From positions 310,001-374,000 of the forward strand of contig JANQSI010000013.1 of the NCBI GenBank assembly GCA_028284125.1: DNA of 64,000 nucleotides, given 5' to 3'. Both the position numbers and the translations under genes were made by a program. Position 1 is the stretch's first letter, and each line of letters begins with the position of its first letter. This DNA is from Cyclobacteriaceae bacterium (GTDB lineage Bacteria > Bacteroidota > Bacteroidia > Cytophagales > Cyclobacteriaceae). The notes below the pieces were generated by a model that saw only the letters and a program-made list of their open reading frames with translations, did not search any database and was not told where the DNA came from. Shown here piece by piece: positions 19,501 through 28,547 of this stretch.

Positions 19501-22500
19501 TGCTCCATCAGCATTCGTTGAGATGTTATGTTGTGAGAATTGTTCACTCCCATCATTTTCATACCAGGCGATTTTGTCATCTTCAGATGAAGAGGTTAAA
19601 ACGTCCATATCCCCATCTCCATCCAAGTCAATGGCAAATACAGCCGTCTCATTATCCGCATCCGTTGTGATTGTATTTTTTGAAAAATTCTGTAGTCCAT
19701 CATTTTCGAACCAACCCAATCCTTTCGCAGTGAGAAGATCTATATCTCCATCTGAATCAACATCCGCCGCAAAAACAGATGGTGCCAGACTTGCAGTTCC
19801 AACAAAATGAGATGTAAAACTCTCTGATCCGTTGTTTTCGTACCAACGAATCGAAGCATCTGTCGTTGAGGCCGAAGCTATATCGAGATCGCCATCGCCA
19901 TCAATATCAATCACATAGACATCTGATGCTCCATTGATGTTATCAGCAACCAAATGTTCGGTGAAATTTTCTGATCCATCATTTTCAAACCACGCAATTT
20001 CATTATCAAATTTTAAGGAAGCTACGAGATCAAAATCCCCATCTCCATCCAAATCGACTGGATAAACATCAGAAATTCCTGTAGTAGCGCCAGAAAGTGT
20101 TGTGGGTGAGAAATTTTCTGATCCGTCATTTTCATACCATACAATTCCACCTCCTTGCAATGCAGAAAGGATATCAACGTCTCCATCTTCATCCAGATCA
20201 ATAGCATTACTTGCAAGTACTGAACTCGCGCTTGAGGAAACAAGTGGTTGTCTGGCAAAGATCGCTGATCCCGTACCGCTTTCAGTTAAAAAGCTATACG
20301 TATTGTTTGTTGCCAAAATGGAACCATCTTCTCCCGTTAAATCATCGGTTAGCGTAACAACTACTAATTCATTGGGTTGAAAATCAGCTGTTGGATTAAA
20401 TGTGATTGTTGTAGTTCCACCGCCGCTATAAGCCCCGGCTATTACTCCGGATTTATCTCCTTGAATCACAATAATCGAAGATGAAATGGTCCCCGCATCG
20501 ATTGTTTTGTCAAATACAATATCAATGTTGGTATTGGCAGCAACCCCATTAGAGTTAGTAGCTGGTGTGATTCCAGTAACAACCATCAATGGTGGCTGAG
20601 CAATAACAATATCGAATTCATCAGATGCAGATGCACCTGCAGGATCGGTTGCCGTCACTTTCACCGTAATGGTGCCAACATCATCAGGATCTGCGGTACC
20701 GGTGAACTGTTGACTCGCGTCATCGAAATTCAGCCACGCAGGAAGAGGTGAGTCATCGGACAGTGTAGCAGTAAAAGTCAAGAACTCATTCCCGTCTGGA
20801 TCATCGAACGTGTTTTGAGGCACGGTAAAAGAAAACGCGATGTTAGCAATGGCATTTTGGTCAACAATTGCATTAGCTACAGATGGTGAAGTGTTCGGCT
20901 TGTTTATGTACCATTCTACCGTGTTTGAATACGTTGAGAAAAGATCCAAATCATCATCTCCATCTATATCAGCTATGAAAACGGAAGTAACGGCATTCAC
21001 TGATTCCGCGACCAGTCTTTTGGTGAATGACTCAGATCCGTCATTTTCCAGCCACCAAACTTCGTCACCTTGATTTGCTCCAACAGCTATGTCCAGATCG
21101 CCATCTCCGTCCAAATCGCCTGCGTAAACAGACCTTGCTCCATTAATATCTGTTGCCACAACCGCTGGGGTGAAATTCTGAGATCCATCGTTTTCAAACC
21201 AACGTACTCGATCGTCACCGTATTCAGCTGAAAGGAGGTCCACATCTCCATCATCATCCAGATCAATGGCAATAACAGATTCAGCAGCGTTTGCATCCGT
21301 TGAGATTGTAATTGGAGTAAAATTGCCAGCACCATCATTTTCATACCACACAATTTTGTCATCAGACCAAGAGGCAGATAGGATATCTATATCCTGATCG
21401 CCATCCACATCAGCAGTGTAGACGGACTTAACCAAGTCAACATTGGTAGCGATCACTTGAGCCGTGAAATTTTCACTACCATCGTTTTTGTACCACGCCA
21501 CTTTGTCATCATCCTGTGATGCGGATACAACGTCCAGGTCGCCATCCCCATCAAAATCCGCAGCTTTTACACTTCGAACATCAGCGGCATTATCACCTAT
21601 GACATGCTTTGTGAAACTTTCGGAACCATTGTTCTCCATCCAAACTACCTCTGCTGTGTTTTCAGTACCAGTGATTACATCCAAATCACCATCCTGATCA
21701 AGATCAACTGCAGCAACCGCTGTTGGCCGACCTCCGACGTTTGGAATCTGAATTCTTGTGAAAGATTCACTTCCATCATTTTCATACCAATCAAGTCTTA
21801 GACTTGAACCGGAAGCGACAATTGCATCCATGTCTCCATCACTATCCAGATCTGCAGCGACAAGTTCTGTTGCACCACTTGCCACCGAACTCAAAGCTTC
21901 TTCCTGTACTATCAAAGCTGGTGAAGTTGGAGCTAAAGCACTGAAGGTAGTGAAATGGTAGCTCTTTGAACCTTGCAAAATACTTCCGCCCGTGCTTTCA
22001 AGATTAGTAGTCAATGTGACTGAGATGGTTTCGCCAGCCTTAAAATCGTTGGTTGGATTGAAGGTGATTGTCGATGTTCCACCTCCACTCCAGGCTCCTG
22101 CAATAATTCCTGTTTGGCTTCCTTGAATGACAACATTTGTCGAATTCAGGGTGCTATTTTCAATAGACTCGCTAAATGTGAACTGAATGTTTGAGTTTTG
22201 ACTTACATAATTCTCAAATGCTGCAGGGCTCGATGAACTGACTGTCATCAATGTAGGCACCGTGATGGTAATGTCGAAAATATCTGAAACTGTTGCTCCA
22301 TTGGGATCTTCGACAGTTACCTTAACAGAAGCGGTTCCAGCGTCCCCGGCAGAAGCGGTTCCACCGAATGATAAGGATTCATCGTTGAAAGAAAGCCAAG
22401 TTGGCAATGGAGAATCGTCAGACAGTGTAGCCGTATAAGTCAGCAATTCTTCTCCATCAGGATCACTAAATGCATCCGCTGGAATAGCAAATGAAAATGG

Positions 22501-23955
22501 AACGAAAGCTAGTGCAGCTTGATTTGAGATTGGGTTGTCTAATTGTGGTGATTCATTCAGTTTGTTTTCATACCAGGCTACTGTTTTATCGTCAATTGTG
22601 GTTGTAATTAAATCGAGTCTTCCATCCGAGTTAATATCAGCTGTTCGAACACTTGATGGGTTATCTAGTTCTCCAGTAATCAAATTTTCTGTGAAATTTT
22701 CATTTCCATCATTTTCGTACCAAAAAAACTCGTCATCTATAGATGTGACGATAATATCCAAATCTGAATCTCCATCCAGGTCTCCACTTGTTACACGAGT
22801 CGCATCTCTAATTCCTGTGGCAATAACATGTTGAGTGAATATTTCAGAACCATCATTTTCATACCATGCTATTTCATCATCTTTATCTGAGCTTATCACA
22901 TCTACGTCCCCGTCCTCATCCAGGTCAACTGCTTCAATCCACACAGGATTATTGGCAAAAGTGGAAACAGTTTGCTTGGTAAAATTTTCCGAGCCATCGT
23001 TTTCCAACCAGATTATCTCATCTCCAAATTCCGAACCAGCGAGAACATCAATGTCTCCATCCAGGTCAATATCTATTGCTTGAACGCTCCTAGAAGGATT
23101 AGCTGTGAACGTATAAATTTCATTTTCAGTAAAATTCTCTGACCCATCATTTTCAAAATATCTTATTTTTCTATCGTTGGCTGATAAGGAAATGATATCC
23201 AACCATCCATCTCCATTTACATCAGCAACGGACAAATCCCTAAATCCATCTGCAGATGTAGTTAACACATGTTGAGTGAAATTTTCTGAGCCATCATTTT
23301 CTAACCAGTACACATTGTCAAGAGAAAAATGACCGGCAACAATGTCCATGTCCGAGTCATCATCAATATCAGCTGCGTAAACTGCGTCTCCATTAAATGT
23401 CCCAATTTGATGCGCAGTGAAACTTTCTGATCCATTGTTCTCATACCAGTACATTCGGAAGCCGGATATCGAGATCATATCCATATCACCATCGCTATTC
23501 ACGTCAGCTGCAACTACATTCTGAGGGCTTACTGATGGAGTATGTACTTCTCGTTTGGTAATAGTAGGTGGATCATTGTACGCGGCTGTCGTTATTGTTT
23601 GAAATTCAAAGCTTTGATCTGATCCCAGCGCTACTGCGCCGGTGCTTTGGACTCCTGTTGTTACCGTTAGGAAAATTTTCTCTCCAAACAAGAAATCATT
23701 GGTCGGGTCAATTGTAATGACGGCTGTCCCAGCCCCACTTGTAGAAAAAGAAAGTAAGCCGGTTTGTTCTCCTCGAAGTATAATATTTCCTGCAAGAGAA
23801 GTACCGTCAATGGAAGCATTAAAAGTGAGTTGAATGTTTCCATTTACCGCAAGCGAAGTACTACTTGCATCCGGACTTATTCCGGTTATTGAAATTTGTG
23901 AAAAAACTATTTGCGATAGGCATATAGTTAATGCGATTAGCAGTGACTTTTTCAT
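16510..23955 (-). CDS. Giant secreted FG-GAP/cadherin-like repeat protein with T9SS sorting domain
   Basis: 2481 residues from the ATG at 23955, where a signal peptide begins (MKKSLLIALTICLSQIVFSQ). The order is: three modules, each of one Ig-like Big_5/SbsA-type domain, one FG-GAP (VCBS) propeller and one dystroglycan/cadherin-like domain (about residues 20-565, 566-1121, 1122-1665); four more cadherin-like domains (about 1666-2066); four BID_2-like units of about 83 residues starting with QxITF and containing FGDEPFDL-type motifs (about 2067-2395); and a C-terminal T9SS type A sorting domain (IVIYPNPVQDYLWIQMDGQ to the end). Each propeller has seven blades with the Ca-binding DxDxDGxxD pattern (for example AVDLDQDGDLDV). 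The protein is surely exported through type IX secretion to the surface and likely binds calcium; an adhesive role is inferred. No enzyme domain is visible. Confidence 0.93.
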   Translation of the reverse strand: MKKSLLIALTICLSQIVFSQISITGISPDASSTSLAVNGNIQLTFNASIDGTSLAGNIILRGEQTGLLSFSTSGAGTAVITIDPTNDFLFGEKIFLTVTTGVQSTGAVALGSDQSFEFQTITTAAYNDPPTITKREVHTPSVSPQNVVAADVNSDGDMDMISISGFRMYWYENNGSESFTAHQIGTFNGDAVYAADIDDDSDMDIVAGHFSLDNVYWLENDGSENFTQHVLTTSADGFRDLSVADVNGDGWLDIISLSANDRKIRYFENDGSENFTENEIYTFTANPSRSVQAIDIDLDGDIDVLAGSEFGDEIIWLENDGSENFTKQTVSTFANNPVWIEAVDLDEDGDVDVISSDKDDEIAWYENDGSEIFTQHVIATGIRDATRVTSGDLDGDSDLDIIVTSIDDEFFWYENDGNENFTENLITGELDNPSSVRTADINSDGRLDLITTTIDDKTVAWYENKLNESPQLDNPISNQAALAFVPFSFAIPADAFSDPDGEELLTYTATLSDDSPLPTWLSFNDESLSFGGTASAGDAGTASVKVTVEDPNGATVSDIFDITITVPTLMTVSSSSPAAFENYVSQNSNIQFTFSESIENSTLNSTNVVIQGSQTGIIAGAWSGGGTSTITFNPTNDFKAGETISVTLTTNLESTGGSILQGSKSYHFTTFSALAPTSPALIVQEEALSSVASGATELVAADLDSDGDMDAIVASGSSLRLDWYENDGSESFTRIQIPNVGGRPTAVAAVDLDQDGDLDVITGTENTAEVVWMENNGSESFTKHVIGDNAADVRSVKAADFDGDGDLDVVSASQDDDKVAWYKNDGSENFTAQVIATNVDLVKSVYTADVDGDQDIDILSASWSDDKIVWYENDGAGNFTPITISTDANAAESVIAIDLDDDGDVDLLSAEYGDDRVRWFENDGSQNFTPAVVATDINGARSVYAGDLDGDGDLDIAVGANQGDEVWWLENDGSESFTKRLVAESVNAVTSVFIADIDGDDDLDLFSTYSNTVEWYINKPNTSPSVANAIVDQNAIANIAFSFTVPQNTFDDPDGNEFLTFTATLSDDSPLPAWLNFDDASQQFTGTADPDDVGTITVKVTATDPAGASASDEFDIVIAQPPLMVVTGITPATNSNGVAANTNIDIVFDKTIDAGTISSSIIVIQGDKSGVIAGAYSGGGTTTITFNPTADFQPNELVVVTLTDDLTGEDGSILATNNTYSFLTESGTGSAIFARQPLVSSSASSVLASNAIDLDEDGDVDILSALQGGGIVWYENDGSENFSPTTLSGATTGISDVYPVDLDGDGDFDLVASLKFDNEIAWFENDGSENFTEHLVADNINGASDVYVIDIDGDGDLDIASASTTDASIRWYENNGSESFTSHFVGTASLAPSVFAADVDSDGDIDLLTAKGLGWFENDGLQNFSKNTITTDADNETAVFAIDLDGDGDMDVLTSSSEDDKIAWYENDGSEQFSQHNISTNADGAKFVHAADLDGDGDIDVYAAAENSNSIFWYENDGSESFTEKLIASDVERVFHVFAADIDGDLDLDIISGSFEDDEVIWFENRPNNAPTLDNPIADQDANEDQAFSFTFPANTFSDADGDELIYTATLSDDSALPTWLSFDGGLREFSGTPTMDDVATIIIKLTADDGLGGTSTDQFDLEVMDTNDDPMLDAAIPDRTAVALTEFTFTFDENTFSDEDGDALTYTAELSDGSSLPTWLTFTGSTRTFNGTPANTDVGTLTVKVIADDGNGGTANDEFEIEVVFTNEAPVVDNPIANQVALEDQLFEFVFDENTFSDPNGDAITYSASLSDNSALPSWLSFDATLRKFSGTPLQSDVGTINIKVSATDAASATGSDEFELEVQAVNDAPVLLMGIIDQNASSDNLFSFQVDAATFDDEDGDVLIYSALLDDGSPLPSWLSFDPTTITFSGTPTISDLGTISVELFATDPDVESVSDVFDITVISGNNAPVVQNQIDDQSIEINESYSFTFPENTFSDSNGDELTYTSFLDGGASLPDWLSFSGSLRNYSGTPTSSDASVYMIVLRADDGLGGFAEEDFQLTVTDQRQTQTITFDPIATKTFGDEPFDLSASASSGLIVSYTSSDESVAEVSGQVITIVGAGATTITAIQDGDDDFQPASSVSQVLTVDKADQAITFESIDEKNVNDAPFNLDATSTSNLAITYSSSNASVATISAGTVTIVGEGETTITASQEGNENYNAAVSIERVLVVSNRSSQTITFAELDEKTFGDEPFDLTAISSSGLAVVYSSSDETVATIDGSEVTIIGAGSTTITASQVGNSEYLAATDVEQILTVNKADQTITITAIEDKTVDADPFDVVAEVDSDLPLTYSVTGPASISGQAITLDGTVGTVTVTVAQAGNENYNSAEEQISFEVTDEPALGLDDQEAIVIYPNPVQDYLWIQMDGQIGVKIYKLNGKLVFNQTDTANKIDLTQLKSGMYLIEIMSGSETFHTRFVKAN
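18960..23890 (-). repeat. Three tandem ~1.65-kb modules inside the giant gene
   Basis: Three consecutive coding modules (about 23890-22260, 22260-20595 and 20595-18960) encode the same domain order: Ig-like, seven FG-GAP blades, cadherin-like. The junctions are marked by matching phrases (PTLMTVSSSSP; PPLMVVTGITP). Within each propeller the blade unit of about 47 codons repeats with the phrase WYENDGSENFT. The copies have diverged, so they are old duplications. Confidence 0.9.
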
Positions 23956-24053
23956 GGCAGCTATAGTTTGATTTGAAATCTTAAATTCCAATAAACTTTT
24001 AGCGCTTACTAGCCTTCTCTAGTGAACGACGGAAAAACTAAAGTGAATGACGA

Positions 24054-24758
24054 TTAGAGTATAGAAAGGTCTTTTAGCAAGTTCTCACGATACGACCTTC
24101 CAACAGGAATCTTGATCTCCCCGATGAATAAATAGCCTTCAGATATGCTTGAGATTTTTCTGAAATTAACGAGGTATGATTTGTGACTTCTCATAAATCC
24201 TCGGCCTTGCAACTTTTCTTCTACACTTTTCAATGTATGGGTAACCACGTATTTTCTATCCTCAGCAAAAATGTTAGAATAATTATTATCACTTTCTGCA
24301 TAGAGGATATCGCTGGTTTCAATGGCTTTTAATTCTCCTTTATCTCGGACAAAGAACTTCTCTTCTGATGTGGTTGGTTTTGATTTGCTTTTGGAAAGTG
24401 CTAAATGAATGTTGGCTACAAGGTCTCCCTCATCGTAAGGCTTCACAATGTAACCCCATGGATGGGTTTCCTCAGCACGACTTAGTGTATCCTTATCATA
24501 GTAGGAAGTGAGAAAAATAAACGGCTTTTGAAATTGTTTATTCACTTGATTGGCCAACCAAATCCCATCTCGATCTCCTTCAATGTTTACATCTAGCAAC
24601 AATAAATCAATAAAGTTACTTTCTAGATGGTCAATGGCGTCAAGTGCATTGTCAACTATATCGCTGATTGAATGGCCATTTTTTTCAAGGATCATAGCGA
24701 TATCATCAGCGATGATGGGCTCATCTTCAACAATGAGAATAGTGGCAGCCGTATTCAC
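24054..24758 (-). CDS. LytTR-family response regulator
   Basis: A 234-residue regulator: receiver domain at about 5-125 with acidic pocket VEDEP, phosphoacceptor Asp56 (LLLLDVNIEG) and the conserved lysine in YIVKPYDEGD, then a LytTR DNA-binding domain at about 135-234 (ETSDILYAESDNNYSNIFAE; FMRSHKSYLVNF). Such regulators bind imperfect direct repeats at promoters. It lies 9 bp downstream of the histidine kinase gene on the same strand, so the two form an operon and most likely a pair. Confidence 0.94.
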   Translation of the reverse strand: MNTAATILIVEDEPIIADDIAMILEKNGHSISDIVDNALDAIDHLESNFIDLLLLDVNIEGDRDGIWLANQVNKQFQKPFIFLTSYYDKDTLSRAEETHPWGYIVKPYDEGDLVANIHLALSKSKSKPTTSEEKFFVRDKGELKAIETSDILYAESDNNYSNIFAEDRKYVVTHTLKSVEEKLQGRGFMRSHKSYLVNFRKISSISEGYLFIGEIKIPVGRSYRENLLKDLSIL

Positions 24759-24767
24759 ATGTTGAAT

Positions 24768-26660
24768 TTAAGCAACAAGCTTGTAATTCTTGATTTTCAT
24801 GGAGATTTCTGTGCCTTCTTCATTATTTATTAACACATCAGCTTTCAGCTTTCTCGAAAGGGATTTCACCATTTTCCACCCGTAAGAATTTCCACTTTCC
24901 AATTTTTCTTCATCCAAGCCAGGCCCATTGTCTTTTAATTGAAGTTCAAGCGCATCTGAGTTTTTGTGAAGTGTAAGCGAGAGTATTCCTTCGCCGTTGG
25001 GAAAGGCATACTTGAGTGAGTTACTTACGAGTTCATTGAGGATCAGGCCGAGTGGAATCAGCGTGTCTATATCTAACTTAAGTTTCTCGACACTAAGCTC
25101 CGTTTTGATTCTTTCAGTATCTACACCAAACGAATGAAACAAGGTGTCGGTCAGGTTTTTTACGTAATCGTCCACCTCAATTCCAGACAAATTATCGTTT
25201 TGATACAAGTTCTCATGGATAAGGGCCATTGACTTGACACGATTCTGTCCTTCTTTGACTGCATCAATTGCCACCTCATCATCAAGTGATCCGGCTTGTA
25301 AATTCAAAAGGCTGGAAATGATCTGTAAGTTGTTTTTGACCCGGTGATGGATTTCTTTCAGAAGTGTTTCTCGTTCAAGAAGTGATTTTCTTTTTTGTCT
25401 GAACAGCACAAAAAACAGCACCGCCAGCATTACTACTAAAATTGAAATTGCAATCAATACATTTCGTTCTTGTTGGCTTTTTTCAATGGTCAAAGTATTC
25501 AAGTCCTGCTCGGCATTAAGTCTGGCAATCTCAGCCTCTCTCTTCTCCTTTTCATAAAGCTGTTCTAGCTCTGTCGTTTTTTCCAATACCTCGTTATCAA
25601 ATATACTTTCACGGATATCAAATGCTTTTTGCAAAGCTGTATAAGCATTTGAGTTTTGTCCCGTGGCTTTATAGTATCTGGAAAAAGTTAAATAGTGGTT
25701 CATTTGAACATCTAGCTGATCTTCAGCTACAAGGTTCTCTACTAAGTCCAAGTATTTTTTAGCTTTCACAAGTTCTTTCTGGTCGACGTAGAAATTGCTC
25801 AGTTGATGAAAAACCTCCGTTTTGAAAATGAACGGACTATCTTCATCCAACATTCCTGCTGCCTCTTCATAAAGTGAAAGTGCTCGTGATTGGTCGTCCG
25901 TTGCTATATAAATCTTTCCTAGGTTAATTAACTCAGCGAGGTATGCCCCACTGTTGTTTTGTTCTTTCGCTATACTTAATACTTCATTGGAAGCAACTTT
26001 AGCTTGTTCATAATTCTCCAAAAATTGATAGATCGTACTCAAATTGGTCAACGTATTCATGATCCCATTGACATCTCCCCGTTCCCGTTTAATTGTTAAG
26101 GATTTCAAGTAAAAGTCTTTGGCTAAATCGTATTTCTTGGTGTTTTTATAGATCAATCCAAGATTATTATACAATACTCCTAAATTTCGTTGATCATCTA
26201 TTTCAAGGTAGGATTTTTCAGCTTCCAGGTAATTATCAATGGCTTTTTCCATTTGCCCTGAGTAATAATAAACCACCCCAATATTGAAAGTGGAAATAGC
26301 TATACCTTTCCTGTATCCAATTTCTTCAGCAAGTTCCTGCGCCTTGGTGTAATAATGAATGGCACTGTCAAATGCATACTGATAATCGTGAGCTAAACCT
26401 TGAGCAGAGAAAGCTTGGAAAATCAGAATAGAGTTATCAGATGAAAGAGCAATCTCCGACATCTGATTGGCATGATACATTGCTGAGTCGAAATTGTATG
26501 CCGCCCACTGGTAGCATAGCTCGTAATGATACGCTACCCGAATACTATCATTTGTTGCTTGCCGAGCCCCTTGCAACAAAGAATCAAGTACCGTTTGATT
26601 CTGACTGTACGAATCAAAGGAAATAGTAACTAGAAGTACTAGGGCTAACAGGCGATGCAT
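24768..26660 (-). CDS. TPR-containing sensor histidine kinase (HisKA_2 type)
   Basis: A 630-residue kinase with signal peptide, about seven TPR-like repeats in the exported N-terminal half (ISTFNIGVVYYYSGQMEKAI), a coiled coil, one transmembrane helix near residues 402-421 (VLIAISILVVMLAVLFFVLF), a HisKA_2 phosphorylation segment (LLKEIHHRVKNNLQIISSLL, about 435-455) and an HATPase_c domain (IPLGLILNELVSNSLKYAFP; LKDNGPGLDEEKL). The signal sensed by the TPR domain is unknown. It is coupled to the LytTR regulator downstream. Confidence 0.93.
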   Translation of the reverse strand: MHRLLALVLLVTISFDSYSQNQTVLDSLLQGARQATNDSIRVAYHYELCYQWAAYNFDSAMYHANQMSEIALSSDNSILIFQAFSAQGLAHDYQYAFDSAIHYYTKAQELAEEIGYRKGIAISTFNIGVVYYYSGQMEKAIDNYLEAEKSYLEIDDQRNLGVLYNNLGLIYKNTKKYDLAKDFYLKSLTIKRERGDVNGIMNTLTNLSTIYQFLENYEQAKVASNEVLSIAKEQNNSGAYLAELINLGKIYIATDDQSRALSLYEEAAGMLDEDSPFIFKTEVFHQLSNFYVDQKELVKAKKYLDLVENLVAEDQLDVQMNHYLTFSRYYKATGQNSNAYTALQKAFDIRESIFDNEVLEKTTELEQLYEKEKREAEIARLNAEQDLNTLTIEKSQQERNVLIAISILVVMLAVLFFVLFRQKRKSLLERETLLKEIHHRVKNNLQIISSLLNLQAGSLDDEVAIDAVKEGQNRVKSMALIHENLYQNDNLSGIEVDDYVKNLTDTLFHSFGVDTERIKTELSVEKLKLDIDTLIPLGLILNELVSNSLKYAFPNGEGILSLTLHKNSDALELQLKDNGPGLDEEKLESGNSYGWKMVKSLSRKLKADVLINNEEGTEISMKIKNYKLVA

Positions 26661-26703
26661 AATTGAAGTTAATCAATGCATGCCAGAAAAACATATTAAG
26701 AAT

Positions 26704-27594
26704 TTAAGCTAATTCGCCGCTGATTTCTTCGTTCTTTTCAACGGAAACTTCTTGTTGAGATTCTTCTTTCTTCTCGGCTTCCTTCTTTGCCTCTTTTGGC
26801 TCGTGTAGATAAGTATTGATTTGTTTCCGTAATTCCTGAGAAGAAATGTTATGAGAAACTGCTCCATTCTGCATACTGGAGATTTGTCCGGTTTCTTCTG
26901 AAACAGCTATGATGAACGACTCGGTGTTTTCAGACATTCCGAGACCAGCTCTGTGTCTTAGTCCGTATTGGGCAGGAATATCGTCTCTTTCGGTAACTGG
27001 CAAAATACATCTAGCCGCCACAATTCTGTTTTTGTGAATGATCACTGCTCCGTCGTGTAATGGGCTGTACTTGTTGAAGATCGCCATCAGCAAACGTTTC
27101 GAAACAATGGAATCCATTGCATCTCCTGACTCGGCATAAAATTTCAAAGGTGAATCCGAAGAAATAACAATAAGCGCTCCGGTGCTGGAACCAGCCAATG
27201 ATTTTACTGCTTCCGTGATTGGGGTGATATTCGCTCGTTGAGCCCTTCCACTCTGCGACCAGAATTTTACATTTTTCCACCAACTGCCTTCTTCAGAAAA
27301 TCCAGTTTTTCCAACCAGGAGCAAAAACTTTCTGATTTCTTGTTGGAATAATATAATCGCCGCAAGAACTCCAACACCCATGAATTGTCCCAGAATTGTA
27401 CTCAACAATTCCATTTGCAGGGCATTGACTACCAAATAGATTAAATAGAGAAAGAGAAAGCCGACAAAGACTTTTATTGCCACGCTTCCCCGCATCAACT
27501 TGTAGACCTGAGACAATAGGATAGTTACCAAAAGAATATCAAAGACATCCTTAAGTCCGATATCTAAAAACCCTATTTGAAATCCTAAAATCAA
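26704..27594 (-). CDS. cdaA: Diadenylate cyclase CdaA
   Basis: It makes c-di-AMP from two ATP. The 296 residues comprise three N-terminal membrane helices (about 1-85) and a DAC (DisA_N) domain with both signature motifs, DGA in PLHDGAVIIH and RHR in GLRHRAGLGMSE. A charged C-terminal tail of Lys/Glu follows. The start is a TTG at 27594 overlapping the folP stop (TTGA); no ATG precedes the first membrane helix. The folP-cdaA pair is conserved in Bacteroidota, so coupled translation is expected. Confidence 0.95.
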   Translation of the reverse strand: MILGFQIGFLDIGLKDVFDILLVTILLSQVYKLMRGSVAIKVFVGFLFLYLIYLVVNALQMELLSTILGQFMGVGVLAAIILFQQEIRKFLLLVGKTGFSEEGSWWKNVKFWSQSGRAQRANITPITEAVKSLAGSSTGALIVISSDSPLKFYAESGDAMDSIVSKRLLMAIFNKYSPLHDGAVIIHKNRIVAARCILPVTERDDIPAQYGLRHRAGLGMSENTESFIIAVSEETGQISSMQNGAVSHNISSQELRKQINTYLHEPKEAKKEAEKKEESQQEVSVEKNEEISGELA

Positions 27595-28424
27595 GACAGT
27601 TGATTAACAAGTTTCACCACCTCCACAGCCTCCTTAATATCATGTACACGCAAGATGCTTGCACCCTTAAACAAAGCTAAAGTATTTAACGTGGTTGTAC
27701 CATTTAACGATTCACCAGCGGTAATATTTAGTGATCGGTAAATCATTGATTTTCTGGACAATCCAACCAACAGTGGTTTTTCAAGCTGTTTGAAATATTC
27801 CAGATGATTGAGCAAATGAAAATTTTGCTCAATGGTTTTTGCAAATCCAAATCCTGGATCAAGAATCAGGTCATTAATCCCATGTCTTTTGCACGCTTCA
27901 ATCGTATCTGAAAAATAAGATGCAATCTCTGTGATCAGGTCTCCATAATCCGTGAGTTCTTTCATGGTTTGAGGAGTCCCGCGCATGTGCATAGCAATAT
28001 ATGGAACGTCCAAGCTTCCAACAGTTTCAAGCATTTTTTCGTCAAGATGCCCAGCAGAAATGTCATTGACCATCGTTGCTCCTGCATTTACGGCCTCTCT
28101 AGCAACTTTTGCTCTGAACGAATCAATTGAAATAATTGCATTTGGAAATTCTGAGATAATGAGCTCAATGCTTCCGACAACTCTTCGAATTTCTTCTTCC
28201 ACCGGAATGTCATCTGCTCCAGGTCTTGAGGAATAACCACCAACATCCAGGAAATCTGCTCCATCTTCCAGCATTTTACCCGCCTTACTCAAAAGATCAG
28301 CTTCTGATTTTGTTCTGCCCCCCTCGTAAAAAGAATCTGGCGTCACGTTGATGATTCCCATCACTTTTGGCGATGAGAGATCTAGAATTTCTCCCTTGAT
28401 TTTGATGGTGTGTTTGAAATCCAA
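27591..28424 (-). CDS. folP: Dihydropteroate synthase
   Basis: The enzyme joins p-aminobenzoate to dihydropterin pyrophosphate in folate synthesis and is the sulfonamide target. The 277-residue TIM barrel has the pterin signatures VMGIINVTPDSFYEGG and FLDVGGYSSRPGADD, plus ATMVNDISAGHLDEKM and ILDPGFGFAKT. Length is normal. The last four bases overlap the cdaA start. Confidence 0.97.
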   Translation of the reverse strand: MDFKHTIKIKGEILDLSSPKVMGIINVTPDSFYEGGRTKSEADLLSKAGKMLEDGADFLDVGGYSSRPGADDIPVEEEIRRVVGSIELIISEFPNAIISIDSFRAKVAREAVNAGATMVNDISAGHLDEKMLETVGSLDVPYIAMHMRGTPQTMKELTDYGDLITEIASYFSDTIEACKRHGINDLILDPGFGFAKTIEQNFHLLNHLEYFKQLEKPLLVGLSRKSMIYRSLNITAGESLNGTTTLNTLALFKGASILRVHDIKEAVEVVKLVNQLS

Positions 28425-28444
28425 TGGGTTAGTTTTGTGTTTTA

Positions 28445-28535
28445 AGTTGATAGTCGACAGTCTATAGTCGACAGTTGGTAGTTATGATCCAAAGGTAACT
28501 ATCGACCACCAACTATCGACTGTCAACTGTGGACT
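28445..28535. repeat. Long imperfect inverted repeat built from GTCGACAGT-like words
   Basis: Two 40-bp arms (28445-28484 and 28496-28535) are inverted copies with 29 of 40 positions matching, separated by 11 bp. Within the arms short words recur, such as ATAGTCGACAGT twice on the left and ACTATCGAC twice on the right. It fills nearly all of the divergent folP/DUF1599 intergenic region, so it must overlap both promoters or 5' leaders. Confidence 0.7.
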
Positions 28536-28547
28536 ATGAACTAACGC

